Below, one piece after another: positions 11,492 through 23,500 of a DNA stretch of 31,218 bases. Every line of letters starts with the position of its first letter. Position 1 is the stretch's first letter. The DNA comes from Apostichopus parvimensis (Eukaryota > Echinodermata > Holothuroidea > Aspidochirotida > Stichopodidae). The DNA lies in assembly GCA_000934455.1 (NCBI GenBank), contig KN883766.1:4203-35420 (forward strand), given 5' to 3'. A program made the position numbers and the translations under genes. A model generated the notes under the pieces. The model was not told where the DNA came from and searched no databases. It saw only the letters and a program-made list of their open reading frames with translations.

Positions 11492-11511
11492 ATGGCCAGC
11501 AAAGAAACCTC
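11492..11511 (+). CDS. Coding exon 1: 20-nt start exon (MASKETS)
   Basis: ATG at 11492 sits in a good initiation context (purine at -3, G at +4), and only six full codons follow before a strong donor, GTAAGT, at 11512. The exon ends with two bases (TC) of a split codon. The next exon starts with the single base A in front of an open frame, so the joined codon is Ser and the frame runs on. A pyrimidine-rich stretch ending in AG at 11434-11435 suggests that this exon begins at 11436 with about 56 nt of 5' UTR, and that one or more noncoding exons lie upstream. It is assigned mainly on phase match and start context; a chance match is possible for so small an exon. Confidence 0.6.
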
Positions 11512-14500
11512 GTAAGTATTATATTTTATATATTTTTTTATATTTTTTTTTATAAATGATCCAAATGTATTTACAGTATATAAGAAAAGTATTCTTCTTT
11601 ACTTTACATTCACCAGTGCACAAGCAATGTTGTATACCGAAAATCTTTCATAAACTGATAAAAATTGTTCTCCAAATAACTCCTGAAATGTGGGAAAGAG
11701 TTCAGTGTCGAATAAGGGAGGGGGGGGGGGACAACATTCATAAGGGTAGTAGGACATCTCGGTGTCGATTCATTGGGGAGGTAAAGCTCAGAGCCACCTC
11801 CAATCGCCGATAAATTGGATCCTCTCTGCATTCTGTGCCACGAATTCCTTATTTTAAAACGACAACGTTACAGCACCGTTCGATTGGTTACTTTAATTTA
11901 TCAGCAAAAGGGCGCTTCCTGTTTACACTTTTCCTAAATGTCTCAACAAAAGGACTTATTTTAAATACCACAAAATGAGGAAGTACGGTACTTGTCCAAA
12001 ATGGATACATCTAATCCATGAAACAGAGCATTTCTGAACGTCTTTGTTACAAACAGGAGGAACGTTGCCCCTCGGTTCCCCCGCATCGGGTCAATCGCCC
12101 CTGGAAATAACACATATGGTTTATGTCAAGGCTTAGCGTATGTTGGATGTCTGTATCACTATTTAGTTTAAAGAAATGATCATTTGAAGTGACTGGACCC
12201 TATTTAGTCTGATACAAAGACCATTAGATCAGTTTCTCAGATACAACACAAAACTCACCGAAAAGACGTTTATGGCCTCAAGTGCCATGTTAAGATTCAT
12301 TGCAATTTTCACGTACAACATGTTCGGTGTCATCCAAAGATTTTTTTGTCTTTATGGAGATGAAAGAAATGTTTTTTGGTGGATTTGTTAGAATTTTAAA
12401 ACAATGGATTAACAATGGATTTAGGATTGCACTGAGGTGCTGACGTCATCGCTCTCTGGACCCTTAAGTGAGCAATTCAGAGTTTTAGCATATTTTTAAG
12501 GTAAATATTTTGGAAACCTGTGTAGCTATAGAACATTATTACTAAAAGTCAAACTTGTCCTTTGTTTTTCTTGGACTATAATAAGTCAAAGAACTCAAGA
12601 CTACAATTTAATTGTCTAAAGTGAAAACTTTAGACCAAGTTGGCTCACTTTAATAGCGCCACCATTCATCATTAGCGAAGCCTTTTGACTGTTTTTAACT
12701 TTTTTGAATAGCGCCACTATTTAAAACTTGTGACCGTGTGTCTCTTTCTCTCCTTTTTTTGGCGCTAAATGCGAATGAATTAGAATGTACTGCATGCATG
12801 TCGTCAATACCAGGAAAAGTTGAATCAGAACGTTACATCAGTACATGCGTATGATAACGATGAATATTGAAGATAAATAAATCGTGTTCAAGCAAACTAG
12901 CATATAGCCTATGCAATTTCATCAATTTGACTGAAACTGCCTATTAACAATTGGCTTATAGTCGGTGTTGTTATATGTGAGTGAAATTGTGTGAAAGGAA
13001 TATTTTCCTAAACACACAGTAAATAATTTCAAATGTTTTTCTTTTAATAGGATACTTTAATAGGAAAGTATTTTATTCAGTCGATTTTCCAATTTCTAGC
13101 ACCTTTTACTCCGCTCGCCATATATACAATATTCATGCGGAAATGTATTTTCTTCACGTTTTATGCGGAATTAAGAGGGTTCTTAATGGGAAAACGCTGT
13201 AATTGCTAGAAGTTTTCGAAAAGTACTTTCCTGCAGGTCTTTACTCTCCAAACTGTTCTTAGACATTTTTAAGGAACACACAAGATGACTGAATGTCCCA
13301 GTGAGGAAAATTTTTCGAAGGTTGTAATAAATCAGTTTAAAAATGTTGACCAAAAGTGACCATATTTGAATATCTAGCATATTTGGGGCCAATACCGCAT
13401 AAGTTTAAGTCATGGATCTACAGGCTAGTATCCTAATTATTCAGCCTTGAGAACGTCTCATTTCTCATATCTTCGAGATTACCATGCCGATTAATTTGCT
13501 CTGTACATTTAGTGATATTGTGTTTCTCGACTTGGTAGTTCCATGCATTAATCAACAGCTTTTAAAATAATTTAGTGCCGTTTGTAAGACCTAGGCTATA
13601 TAGCTATTTCGCAGGCTGAAAGCTATTCATCAACATTCCTTCGATCAAAATTCAACTCTAAATTCTTCGTTACCACGGATACAACCTTCCAACCCTGACC
13701 TAACTTTTCACTTTTTGCCTTCCACACACAGAGTGCATACAACGATACCACGATTCACTGTGCAAAATAGCTACAATGTGTCGGTGATGGATATGCTAGA
13801 TACAGGCCGTTTGGCTTTCGCTGGATATAACGACACGACAAAATGCAGCTTTATTGATCTGTTTATGTTACAATTAGATCCTGATTCTCAAGAAAAACCG
13901 TTATTATTGACGTCAGAGCCGTTGTATTCTGAGAAATTTACCGAGTTTGGTTCAGAAAGGCGGGTTGTTTGTTTCCTGGATGATCGTCTGTTTTTAACGT
14001 GTTGTATGGATACGATAGCATTGTACGATAGTAGTAATTCCGGTCTGGTCAAACAAGGGAAGTTTAACGGTACAGCCTACTGTATGACAACCAGAGATGG
14101 TTTAGTCTATGTCGGTTTAAGATCCAAAGAGGTGATTGTCTTAGATGCGAGAGAATTGAGAATAAAGAAGACAATCACCATAAAAGTATTAGTAGGAGAA
14201 GTAGACTGGCCCTATGATATAACAGTTAGTAATAATAAACTGTTTATCTGTACAGCAGGCTATGGTAGTAGAGCTATAATGTGTAATAGTGAGGGAGAAA
14301 TAGAACAGGAATATAGAAACACACAGCACAGAGAAGCTTGGAGTATAACAGTCAGTGTAGAGAAAGGATTAATATTTATATTATGGAGTGAGGGTAAGAG
14401 TAAACAAGTTGTTGTTTACTCTCTATCTGGGGGTCATTCTTCCATCTCTGGGGGTCATTCTTCCATCCCTGGGGGTCATTCTTCCATCTCTGGGGGTCAT

Positions 14501-17500
14501 ATCTTGGCTTCTTTTAAAGTTCCTGATGATTCCGAGGGAATCAGGATCAATAATAACATAAACAGATTGTTTTTGGTTACTGGAACAACTGGAGAAATAT
14601 ATGAATATCACACAGTAAGTACAAGATTTATAGGCCTATGGTAAAAATTAGGACTATTTATCACTTTTATTAAAGCAATCCTTAGGCTTTAATTGAAGCT
14701 CAACAAATTGGGTATCATTCTATGCGAACAAGTAAGGAGAAGACACTCTTACATGTTTTGAGATCTGCTTTGCAAAATTTAAAGGAAACTAAGAACATTT
14801 TTTTTCCTTGGGATTTGCTGATTCTGGTAAGGTTGTCATGGAAGTGTTTCTGTCAATGTACATCAAAGTGAAATTTGTTTTCCTTATTTTCTCAGTCTTC
14901 ATTGCTTCAAATATAGACAAAATTGATACTAATGAATGCGGAATTTTATTAAGAACATAACTATTACTTGTTTGTTAAGAGAGAGATCAAAATGGTGGAA
15001 AAGTGAGTGCAAAATTTTATGAAACATTAGGCCATTCGATGCTTCTTACACTTTGCAATATTAAAGCAACACACAAAATTTGGCAAATATTTTTTCTTAT
15101 TTTCTGAGCTTACAAGCTGCTAATTTTTATAAATTTGGTATTAGTGAATGCGGAATTTTATTAAGAACATAACTATTACTTGTTTGTTACGAGGGAGATC
15201 AAAATGGTGGAAAAATGAGTGCAAAATTTTATGAAAAGTTTAGGCCATTGGATGCTTGTTGCACTTTGCAATATCAGAGCAACACACTAAACTTGGAAAG
15301 AATTTTTCTTATTTTCTGAGCTTACAAGTTGTCAAAATTTGGTATAAGTGAATGCAAAATAGTCTCAATAGTGCAATTAGTGCATTTTGTTTGGCAATGA
15401 TGTCTATATAATGAAAATCTAGGCCAACAATTCTATGAAAAGTGATGCGAGATGAATGTTGTCTGGCATACAGCTCAGACAAAAAAGTGTTTGTTCCTTT
15501 ATCAATAATTTTGGCTGTCAAATATACAAATGTGACATAAATCAATGTAAAATATTGTTAAGAACACTAAAGGTGCAATTTTCCATGAAATGAGGTAAAT
15601 TTCAAGAAAAAGTAAGGGCAATACTTTAGTTTTTATTTAGGCCGTAGTGATTAGCTTGACACTAGTGCACATGTATAGCAAATACTGCAGTGATGAGACC
15701 TTGATTTGATGACAGTATTTAAGTCTTGATAAAATGATATGACACAAGCTTGCTTCTATTTTGGGATGTAGGGTACCTTATTTAGGTGCAGATTAGTCAA
15801 AATTGCAGCAAAAGAAGGGGAAATTTGACTTTATTCTCGTGGGGCTATTTTCACATTGTCAACAGAGTAATGACTGCAAAATTCACAAGCCATGGAAATC
15901 ATTTTTCGTTACTTCTGAGGAGAGAAAGTTGTAGTTAAGTACAGGCTTTACTTTAATAGGCATTGCATCGAGTCAGTTGACAGTCTTTTATCAGTTCTAT
16001 TCTAAGTAGTTCATTTCACTGATGGCCAATGATTTCCAGTAATGCACAGTGTAATGTAGTCCGTATATGTAACAATAAGTAACAAATTTTGGATTAATTC
16101 CTGAGAAATTCCAAAGGTACATTTTAGTTGTACTACACTCATAATGAAGGTCATATAGGAATAAGCAGGAAAGTGGAGGCAAAACATTTAATGTTTTGAT
16201 TTCTACGTTTGAAATAGTCTACAAAAGTAACATGTTATTGTGCAGTGTAGGACTGTCAATTTTGTGACAGTAACGATTATAGACATCACTTTGTGCAAGT
16301 GACGATACACAATATCCTGCTCAATCGTCTGAATATGCAGTACATTTACTTAATTGTAGTGAAGACCCCAATTTATGAGCTACGTCACCAAACATACAGT
16401 GTAATGTATGCAATTGTTATGAACATGCATAAAACATGATCATTGCTATCCATTGCATAAGAGAGCATTTATACCACATGTCAACCAGTGTAAGAACAAT
16501 GGTCTTCATGTAAAAGGCCTTTTTCCGTTTCGATGAATATCGTAACCTATGCATTCATGATGGCGTATGTGTGTGCGTGTGTGCGTTTGTAACTCCCAGC
16601 TTGTAAACACAATATCTCAAGAAGAGAAAGTTGGACCAACTTCATATTTGGTGTGAGGATGTACCACATTGAGCACAAGAAGCCTATTGTTTTCTGTGGA
16701 GGTCAAAGGTCATTTGGGGTCACCAGGGGTCAAAATGTGGAAACCTTGTAAACACAATATCTCAGGAAAGGAAGCTTGGGCAGACCTCATATTTAATGTG
16801 TAGAAGTACCACATTGAGTACAGGAAGCCTATTGTTTTCTGTGGAGGTCAAAGGTCATTTAGGGTCGCTAGGGGTCAAATTGTCAATACCTTGTAAACAC
16901 GATATCTTAAGAAAGGAAGTTGGGACAAACCTCATATTTAATGTGTAGAAGTACCACATTGAGTACACGAAGCCTAATGTTTTCTGTGGAGGTCAAAGGT
17001 CATTTGGGGTCACCAGAGGTCAAAATTTGAAAACCTTGTAAACACGATATCTCAAGAAGGGAAGCTCGGACCAATTCTTATTTAGTGTGTAGACGTACCA
17101 CATTGAGTACAGGAAGCCTAATGTTTTTGGTGTAGGTCAAAGGTCATTTGGGGACAACAGGTCAAATCGTGAAAACATTGTAAACATGATATTGCAAGAA
17201 AGGACATATCTCATTGGTTTGTAGATGTACCCATATTAAATTTCTAGGAGCCTATTATTGCTTTTGGTGGAGGTCAAAGGTCATTTGAAGTCAGCAAATG
17301 CCAAACATTTACTTCACTCCCCTCTTACCTGTCTCTCCACACTAACACATCTTCCTTAACATAATATTGTAAGGGAAGCTTGGACAGATTGCATATTTGG
17401 TATGTAATTGTACCACAGTGTGTACAAAAGCCTAATGTTGTGGGCGGAGGTCAATGGTCGTTTGAGTTCACCAGGGGTCAGATTGTGAAACCATGTTTTA

Positions 17501-20500
17501 CACAATATTTCAACAAGGACTGATGTCATATTTAGTATGTTGATGTATCTATCACATTGAGTACAAGTTAGCTTATTGTTGAGGTCAATGATCATTTCAG
17601 GACAGCCTGTGTCATTGTGAATATATTGTTTGTCACATCGCCCTGCTTTTCACTGTTTTACTAATATCAAGTATGTTGTACACCATCGCTATACATTACG
17701 TCAGATTCATGCAGAAAATAGCTGAATGTCACATCATCGAAACCACTATTCATTTTTGCATTCTGGTTATAAATACTGTATCACCAGCCACACCATGTGA
17801 TAGTAAATAATGTCTAACAGGATTAAGTAACATATGAAACTTAGTTTAACATTATACAGTACTTAGTTGATAACTGCGAACAGTTTTCAATAATTACATG
17901 TTTCACATGCATTCTTTTTCATGAAGCTGTGTAAAGCTCATAGTGCAGTAGCTGCACATAAAATATAGTGTATACACCAATCTTAAAAGAAGTCTTGACA
18001 GTGCACATGGACTTTGATTATTCAGGCATTTGAGCTGCAGCACATGTGGTTTAGCTGTGCAACTTACAAGCATTTAACCATAACGTCCAGCCTATAGTGC
18101 TTCTAAGTTAGTTGTGTACTCATTCAGTACATATCTGTTGCAAGATTGTAGGATTAAATAAATAAATCTGTAAGTGAAAACCTGTATTAAACAACACTGT
18201 TATAATTAAGGAAAATGTTAGAGGTAAGAAGGGGGTAGGGAGAGGGTGATTTGTGTGTGTTTTATTGTTACTGACCACAATCATTGCCCAGAGTAGAAGA
18301 CATTTTAAATAGTTTATGCCAATGATCACATTCCCGCACAATCATGGGTCATAATTGTTTACTGGTTAAAGTTGGAGAATAATGTTTAGCTCAATAAACT
18401 ATCATGTATGGAAGGATGTACCTGTACAGCTGCAAAATCAATCCATCCAATTGTCAGCTTTTAATGCTTTTAATTTATTCTGACATAAATATATAATATT
18501 GTAGTTTAAGGAACTCAGGTAAAGCACAGTCACATTATCCACACCTTCATCATATAAAAATAAATCCATTCTATGAATAGGTGTTCCTGTCTCAATGCCT
18601 CAAATTTCTAATTCTATTTTGTTTAATGGTCTGCTACCACCAGTATATTTATTTGATTTAATATATTTTTTTTTTCACTTTTGTTATAGAGTGACATCTT
18701 TAATTTTCATAACCTCCTGATGTGCTCAGAGTCATTGATTGAGAAAGATGACTGCAAGAAGCTACTTGACTACTTTGAAGTTCCAGCCAAGGAAGCAAAG
18801 GGCTTTATAAAGGGTGATGCACCCTTTTCATCTCTTGTGCACCATCTGAGAGAGGCAGGGAATGTTTCTTTTGATGACATCAACCATTTAATGACAGCAT
18901 GCTCTGACAAAGGACTTAGTAAATTGAAGACAGCATTGAATTTCTACCAAGAATCTCAAGGTATGTTAATATCAGAGAGCTTAAAAGTTAAATATGTTAT
19001 GAATCACAAAACATCCAAATGCATTGCCCACACAAAGAATAGATGCGATTCGAGGTAATATACTATTGTATTTACTTAACTAAATTAGCCCATTGCTAAA
19101 AGAAGAAGGAGCATCCATCAATAACATTTGATACAAATAATGTGATAAAGAAGTTGGCAAGAAATTCAGTAACCGCAATGGCATGTAAAGTACTTCAAGC
19201 CCAGAAAGAGAATCTAATTTGGATGTTCAGAAGTGTAATTATTCCACACTGAGTGTTTCATGCAACGTCAAGTCTTGCATTACAGTCAACTCTTTGCAGA
19301 ATTCTGTAACTTATGGGATATACTCAAACATTTAATTTAGGATATGTTCAGACAATATTGGTAAAATTTGTGAATTCCTTTCCTATTGAAATTGGTAACT
19401 TAATATCCTTGATAGATTTAAGGATCATTGAAGGGGCTTGACATTGTTGAATTGCTCAGAAGCAGGGCCAGAATCAACACCAAGGAAAGTGAAAGTCTTG
19501 CAGTGTCACCTCAAATAACATGCTATAAAAGTTGGACCAAAATGTGAGCTCACTAAAGTTGTTGTAAGTTTGTCACAATATTTTCATGCAAGTTGTACGG
19601 CACAAATAATTAAGATACATTGAACTGTGTTTATTTACATAACTAAATTTCTTGTGTGGAAGACAATCTTTAACCATTTTTGCATCTTATATATTTGTTT
19701 CAGATTCAAAGTTTACCAAAAAAGTACTAAAAGATCAACTAAAGGCATTAGAATACAAAAGGCAGGAACTCTCTGACAAACTAACTGAAGCAGAAGATGA
19801 AAGACAACGGCTCACTGGAAGACTAAAGACAACAGAGGAGGAAAGACAACAATTAAAGGATGCATTGAAGGCAACAGAGGAGGAAAGACAACAGCTGCAA
19901 GGAACACTAAAGACAACAGAGGAGGAAAGACAGCAATTCAAAGATACATTGAAGGCAACAGAGGAGGAAAGACAAGAACTGTCTCAAAGACTCAAGACAA
20001 CAGAGGAGGAAAGACAACAATCAAAAGATACATTGAAGGCAACAGAGGAGGAAAGAAAACAGCTGACTGGGAGACTTAAGAAAACAGAGGAGGAAAGAAC
20101 ACAATTGAAAGATTCATTGAAGGCAACAGACAAAGACTTCAGACATACGTTGAATACAGCTGAAAACAAACTGAAGACACTGATGGATGAGAAGGAAGAA
20201 TTACTTCAGCAGCAGAGAGAGGTTAGACTTCACATATCATGTGATAATAGATATCTGATGACCAAGTTACCTAACTTGGGTCATGAGAATGTATTATGAA
20301 TAAGATTACCATTCTGTTTGATTAAGTGGTGTTAAAGTGAATTTTTAGTTTACCATTTACAGACACAACATGTATTTTCAGAAATTAGGGAATGTTTATG
20401 ATGTCCAACAGTAGAGGTTCAATGATGAACATATTAACAGCTCTTTGTCTCAAGATTTTTAATACAAGCATGATATTTAGTTCATATGATGTACATTAAC

Positions 20501-23500
20501 TCTTTACATATTAATATAGGTCAAATGTCATTGAGGTTAAGTGAGGTCAATCAAAACATGTGAAGGTAAGACAATCAAGAAGTGGAAATTTGACAAAGAT
20601 CCTTCTAGGCGTGAAACTTTTACATCACAAGTACAAGATCCCTATTGTATTTAAATCTAAGTGCTTCACCTAGCCCACACATCTCTCTCTTGTCCCACTG
20701 TAGGTAAAAATATTTCATCCCTTTATATAAATGACAGATCTTTCAGGGAGTTTGAAATGCATGGTTGTATCCTTTGGTTATATGGAAGTTCTCTACTACA
20801 CTGAAGTTACACCACATTGTTCTAATGTTTAGTTACTAGTAACAGTTTAAATTAAATAGCAAACTAAACAGAGGAATTCTTTCATTTAAAGCATATTATG
20901 GGATTTATTGACCATCAAAACATAACATTAATCAAACAAATAAATATAATTGAATGTCTGTCTTTCAATATGATAGGCCTACATTCCTCTTGCTAAAACA
21001 AAACTTTTCCACCATTCCTGGCCGTTCCCTTTGAAAGAGATCACAGTTCTCTGCACTGACTTATATACTTTGAACATGTGAATTCTCTGAGTAGTAATTT
21101 TGCAATAGACACACCCTCAAGTAAAGATCAAATACTTATTAGTTCAGCCTGCCTGAAAATAAATGTAACGAAATTTGTCAACTTGGAGAATATGTTCCCT
21201 TCAGACATGAGATACTTCAATGCTAGTATTAATTTGCAAAATGGCAAGTAATCACTTTGGGAGGTGCATCCTTCTTCTCTCACTCACTGTGTTGTTTACA
21301 TGACAGGAGCTTGAAGAGGCTAAATCAAGTCTGAGAGCTACAGAATATGAACTTGTGAAGTCTCAACTGGAATATGCCAAAGAATCCATGGCCTTACAAG
21401 AAGTCTTGAAGCAGACTAGGGAAGCCGTGAATCAGCAAGAATTGGTAAAGCCCCTTTCACACTTTCCCAGATCGGGTGACAGTTTTGATTGATCCGTAGC
21501 GCAAGGCGATGATGCGTATCCAGGACGGGTTGATATGGGTCCAGTATGGGTTACAACGGCGTTGTTATGGGTTGATAAGGATTGTTACAAATATCTTCCC
21601 CGGTCTATCCCGTATATGAACAAATAACTTAGGGTTCTACTACGGCTTTCTACGGGCTGTTTATCCATGACGGGTTATTACAAAGCCGTCACAACACAAT
21701 CCAACCCATAGCAAGGTTTATCAGGCGTATTGCATACCTACCAATACTTGGCACCATCCGTTTCCATATGTACCAATACGTACTTATATTAGCACCAACA
21801 GATCACGTGATCACGGCTTACAGTACTAGGTCCACTACATAGGGTTGCTACATATTGTCTACGGGTTGCTTCTACAGGGTTTTTTATCTGTGGGTTAAAC
21901 TCATATTTTTGTAAAGCAAATTCAATATTTGTCAACGTATCCGAAGGCAGGATCGGTACGGGTTGCCACAGATAGCTACGGAACATCCCGATTCATGGTA
22001 GATCAGACCCACAGATCATGTGCCGGATGTACCGAACAGGCAAAACCGGGTGCGCGATCTGGGGAAGTGTGAACTGTGCTCTAAAAGTATGATTAAGTTA
22101 AGTAAGTGAATTATTACTTAAGAACAGTGTGTATGTGTAGCCAGTATACCACCAGTAGACAAGCAGTTTGTGTTTATAAAGTTAGGATCAAATTGTGACT
22201 AAAGTATTAATGTGTTAAATTTATGATAAATATTCCTCTGTTGAAGGTATTACAAGGTGACAACATAATCTTGAGCTTTACAGAAAATAGTTCAATGAGT
22301 TTAAACATGTTCTAAATTCATGCTCCATTAGATAACATGCAGTGTGAATGAGTATGAGTACATTCACCTATGCTAAAATCATTTGGTTATATCACCTGAA
22401 GACAAAATTGGTGTAACTTGACAGTTGATAGATAGGAAAACTGAGGTTCTTTCGGTTACTTATCATAGGCAAACTATGCAGTCAAGTTGGGTTGTGTGGG
22501 TGCGCATAGGTGTGCTGTGTACATATGACACCCTAGATTGTAAACACAATATCTCAAGATCAGTAACCTCTGCAGTTGTCATATTTGTCATGTGGCTTCC
22601 CCACAATTAGTAAAAATAACCCTATAGGTTTGGGTGGAGGTCAAAAAGTCATTTGGGGTCAGCAGAGGGCAAAATGTGAAAATATCAAAAAATCTCCAGA
22701 ACCTGAACATCAAAGGAGTTCATATGCATTGTAGGATAGCCCTATGTAGTTGAAACATTTTTCTTTACAATATGGTGTACGTCGAGAGTTCATTTAAGGT
22801 CACCGGGGTAAAAAATATCTCCAAAATAGGAAACTTTGTTGGCTCTATTTAGTAGCTTCCTTAAAATAAATACAGATCCTTATTGCTTGTGGTGGAGGTC
22901 AAAGGTCACTTGGGGTCATCAAAGGTCATATTCTTTAAAGCCTTATAAACCTTGTAAACATGATATATCAAAATTTGTTACAGGACATAGATCCTATCTG
23001 GCATGTGTCTTCCTTATAGTGAGTACAAGAACCCTTTTATTTTGGGGTGAGGTCAAGGCAAGTAACTGCTGTGAGGCGTTTCCCTCTGGCTTAAAGTTTC
23101 AGTTCATCAAATAATATATCATTTTTGATATGTATTTATTTGCAGGCTTCATATGCATCTGTTACGGGGCAAGAAACCCTACTTGAAGAAAATGTAACTT
23201 CAGATATATCACAGAAATCAAGTTTGGCAGGTAGGATCACAATGAAAAAACAATTACTGTTGCTCAATGTAAATATGTTTCCTTATAACAGTCTATCTGT
23301 CCTTAAATATTCCTACCTGCAGCTCTTCAAAGCTGTCAGGGGAGATGTAGGAAGAGGGACAGAGGGGGTGGGGGGGGGGGGCTTGAGTCTATTTAATTAG
23401 TGTAGATGCATTGTCAAACTGTCAATCATGTTGAGATATTGAAAGTCAAGTGAGCTGTACACAGGTGTAAATTAATCAAGGGGTATCATGGAAACAAGTT

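Larger units (their letters stand above)
14615..18689 (+). other. Intron 2 (4.1 kb)
   Basis: The largest intron in the model. It holds the 212-bp array and the first minisatellite block, entered separately. Outside these (15600-16560 and 17790-18680) I see only AT-rich sequence. Its length leaves room for a missed exon or an alternative end for the propeller product. Confidence 0.55.

Noticed and set aside
16570..17600. CRISPR-like regular repeat
   Set aside because: Eukaryotic minisatellite with 145-bp contiguous units, no short repeat/unique spacer pattern.
19735..20169. Minus-strand open frames across the coiled-coil exon
   Set aside because: They are mirror products of the 42-bp repeat, and the plus strand has splice sites and a sensible protein.
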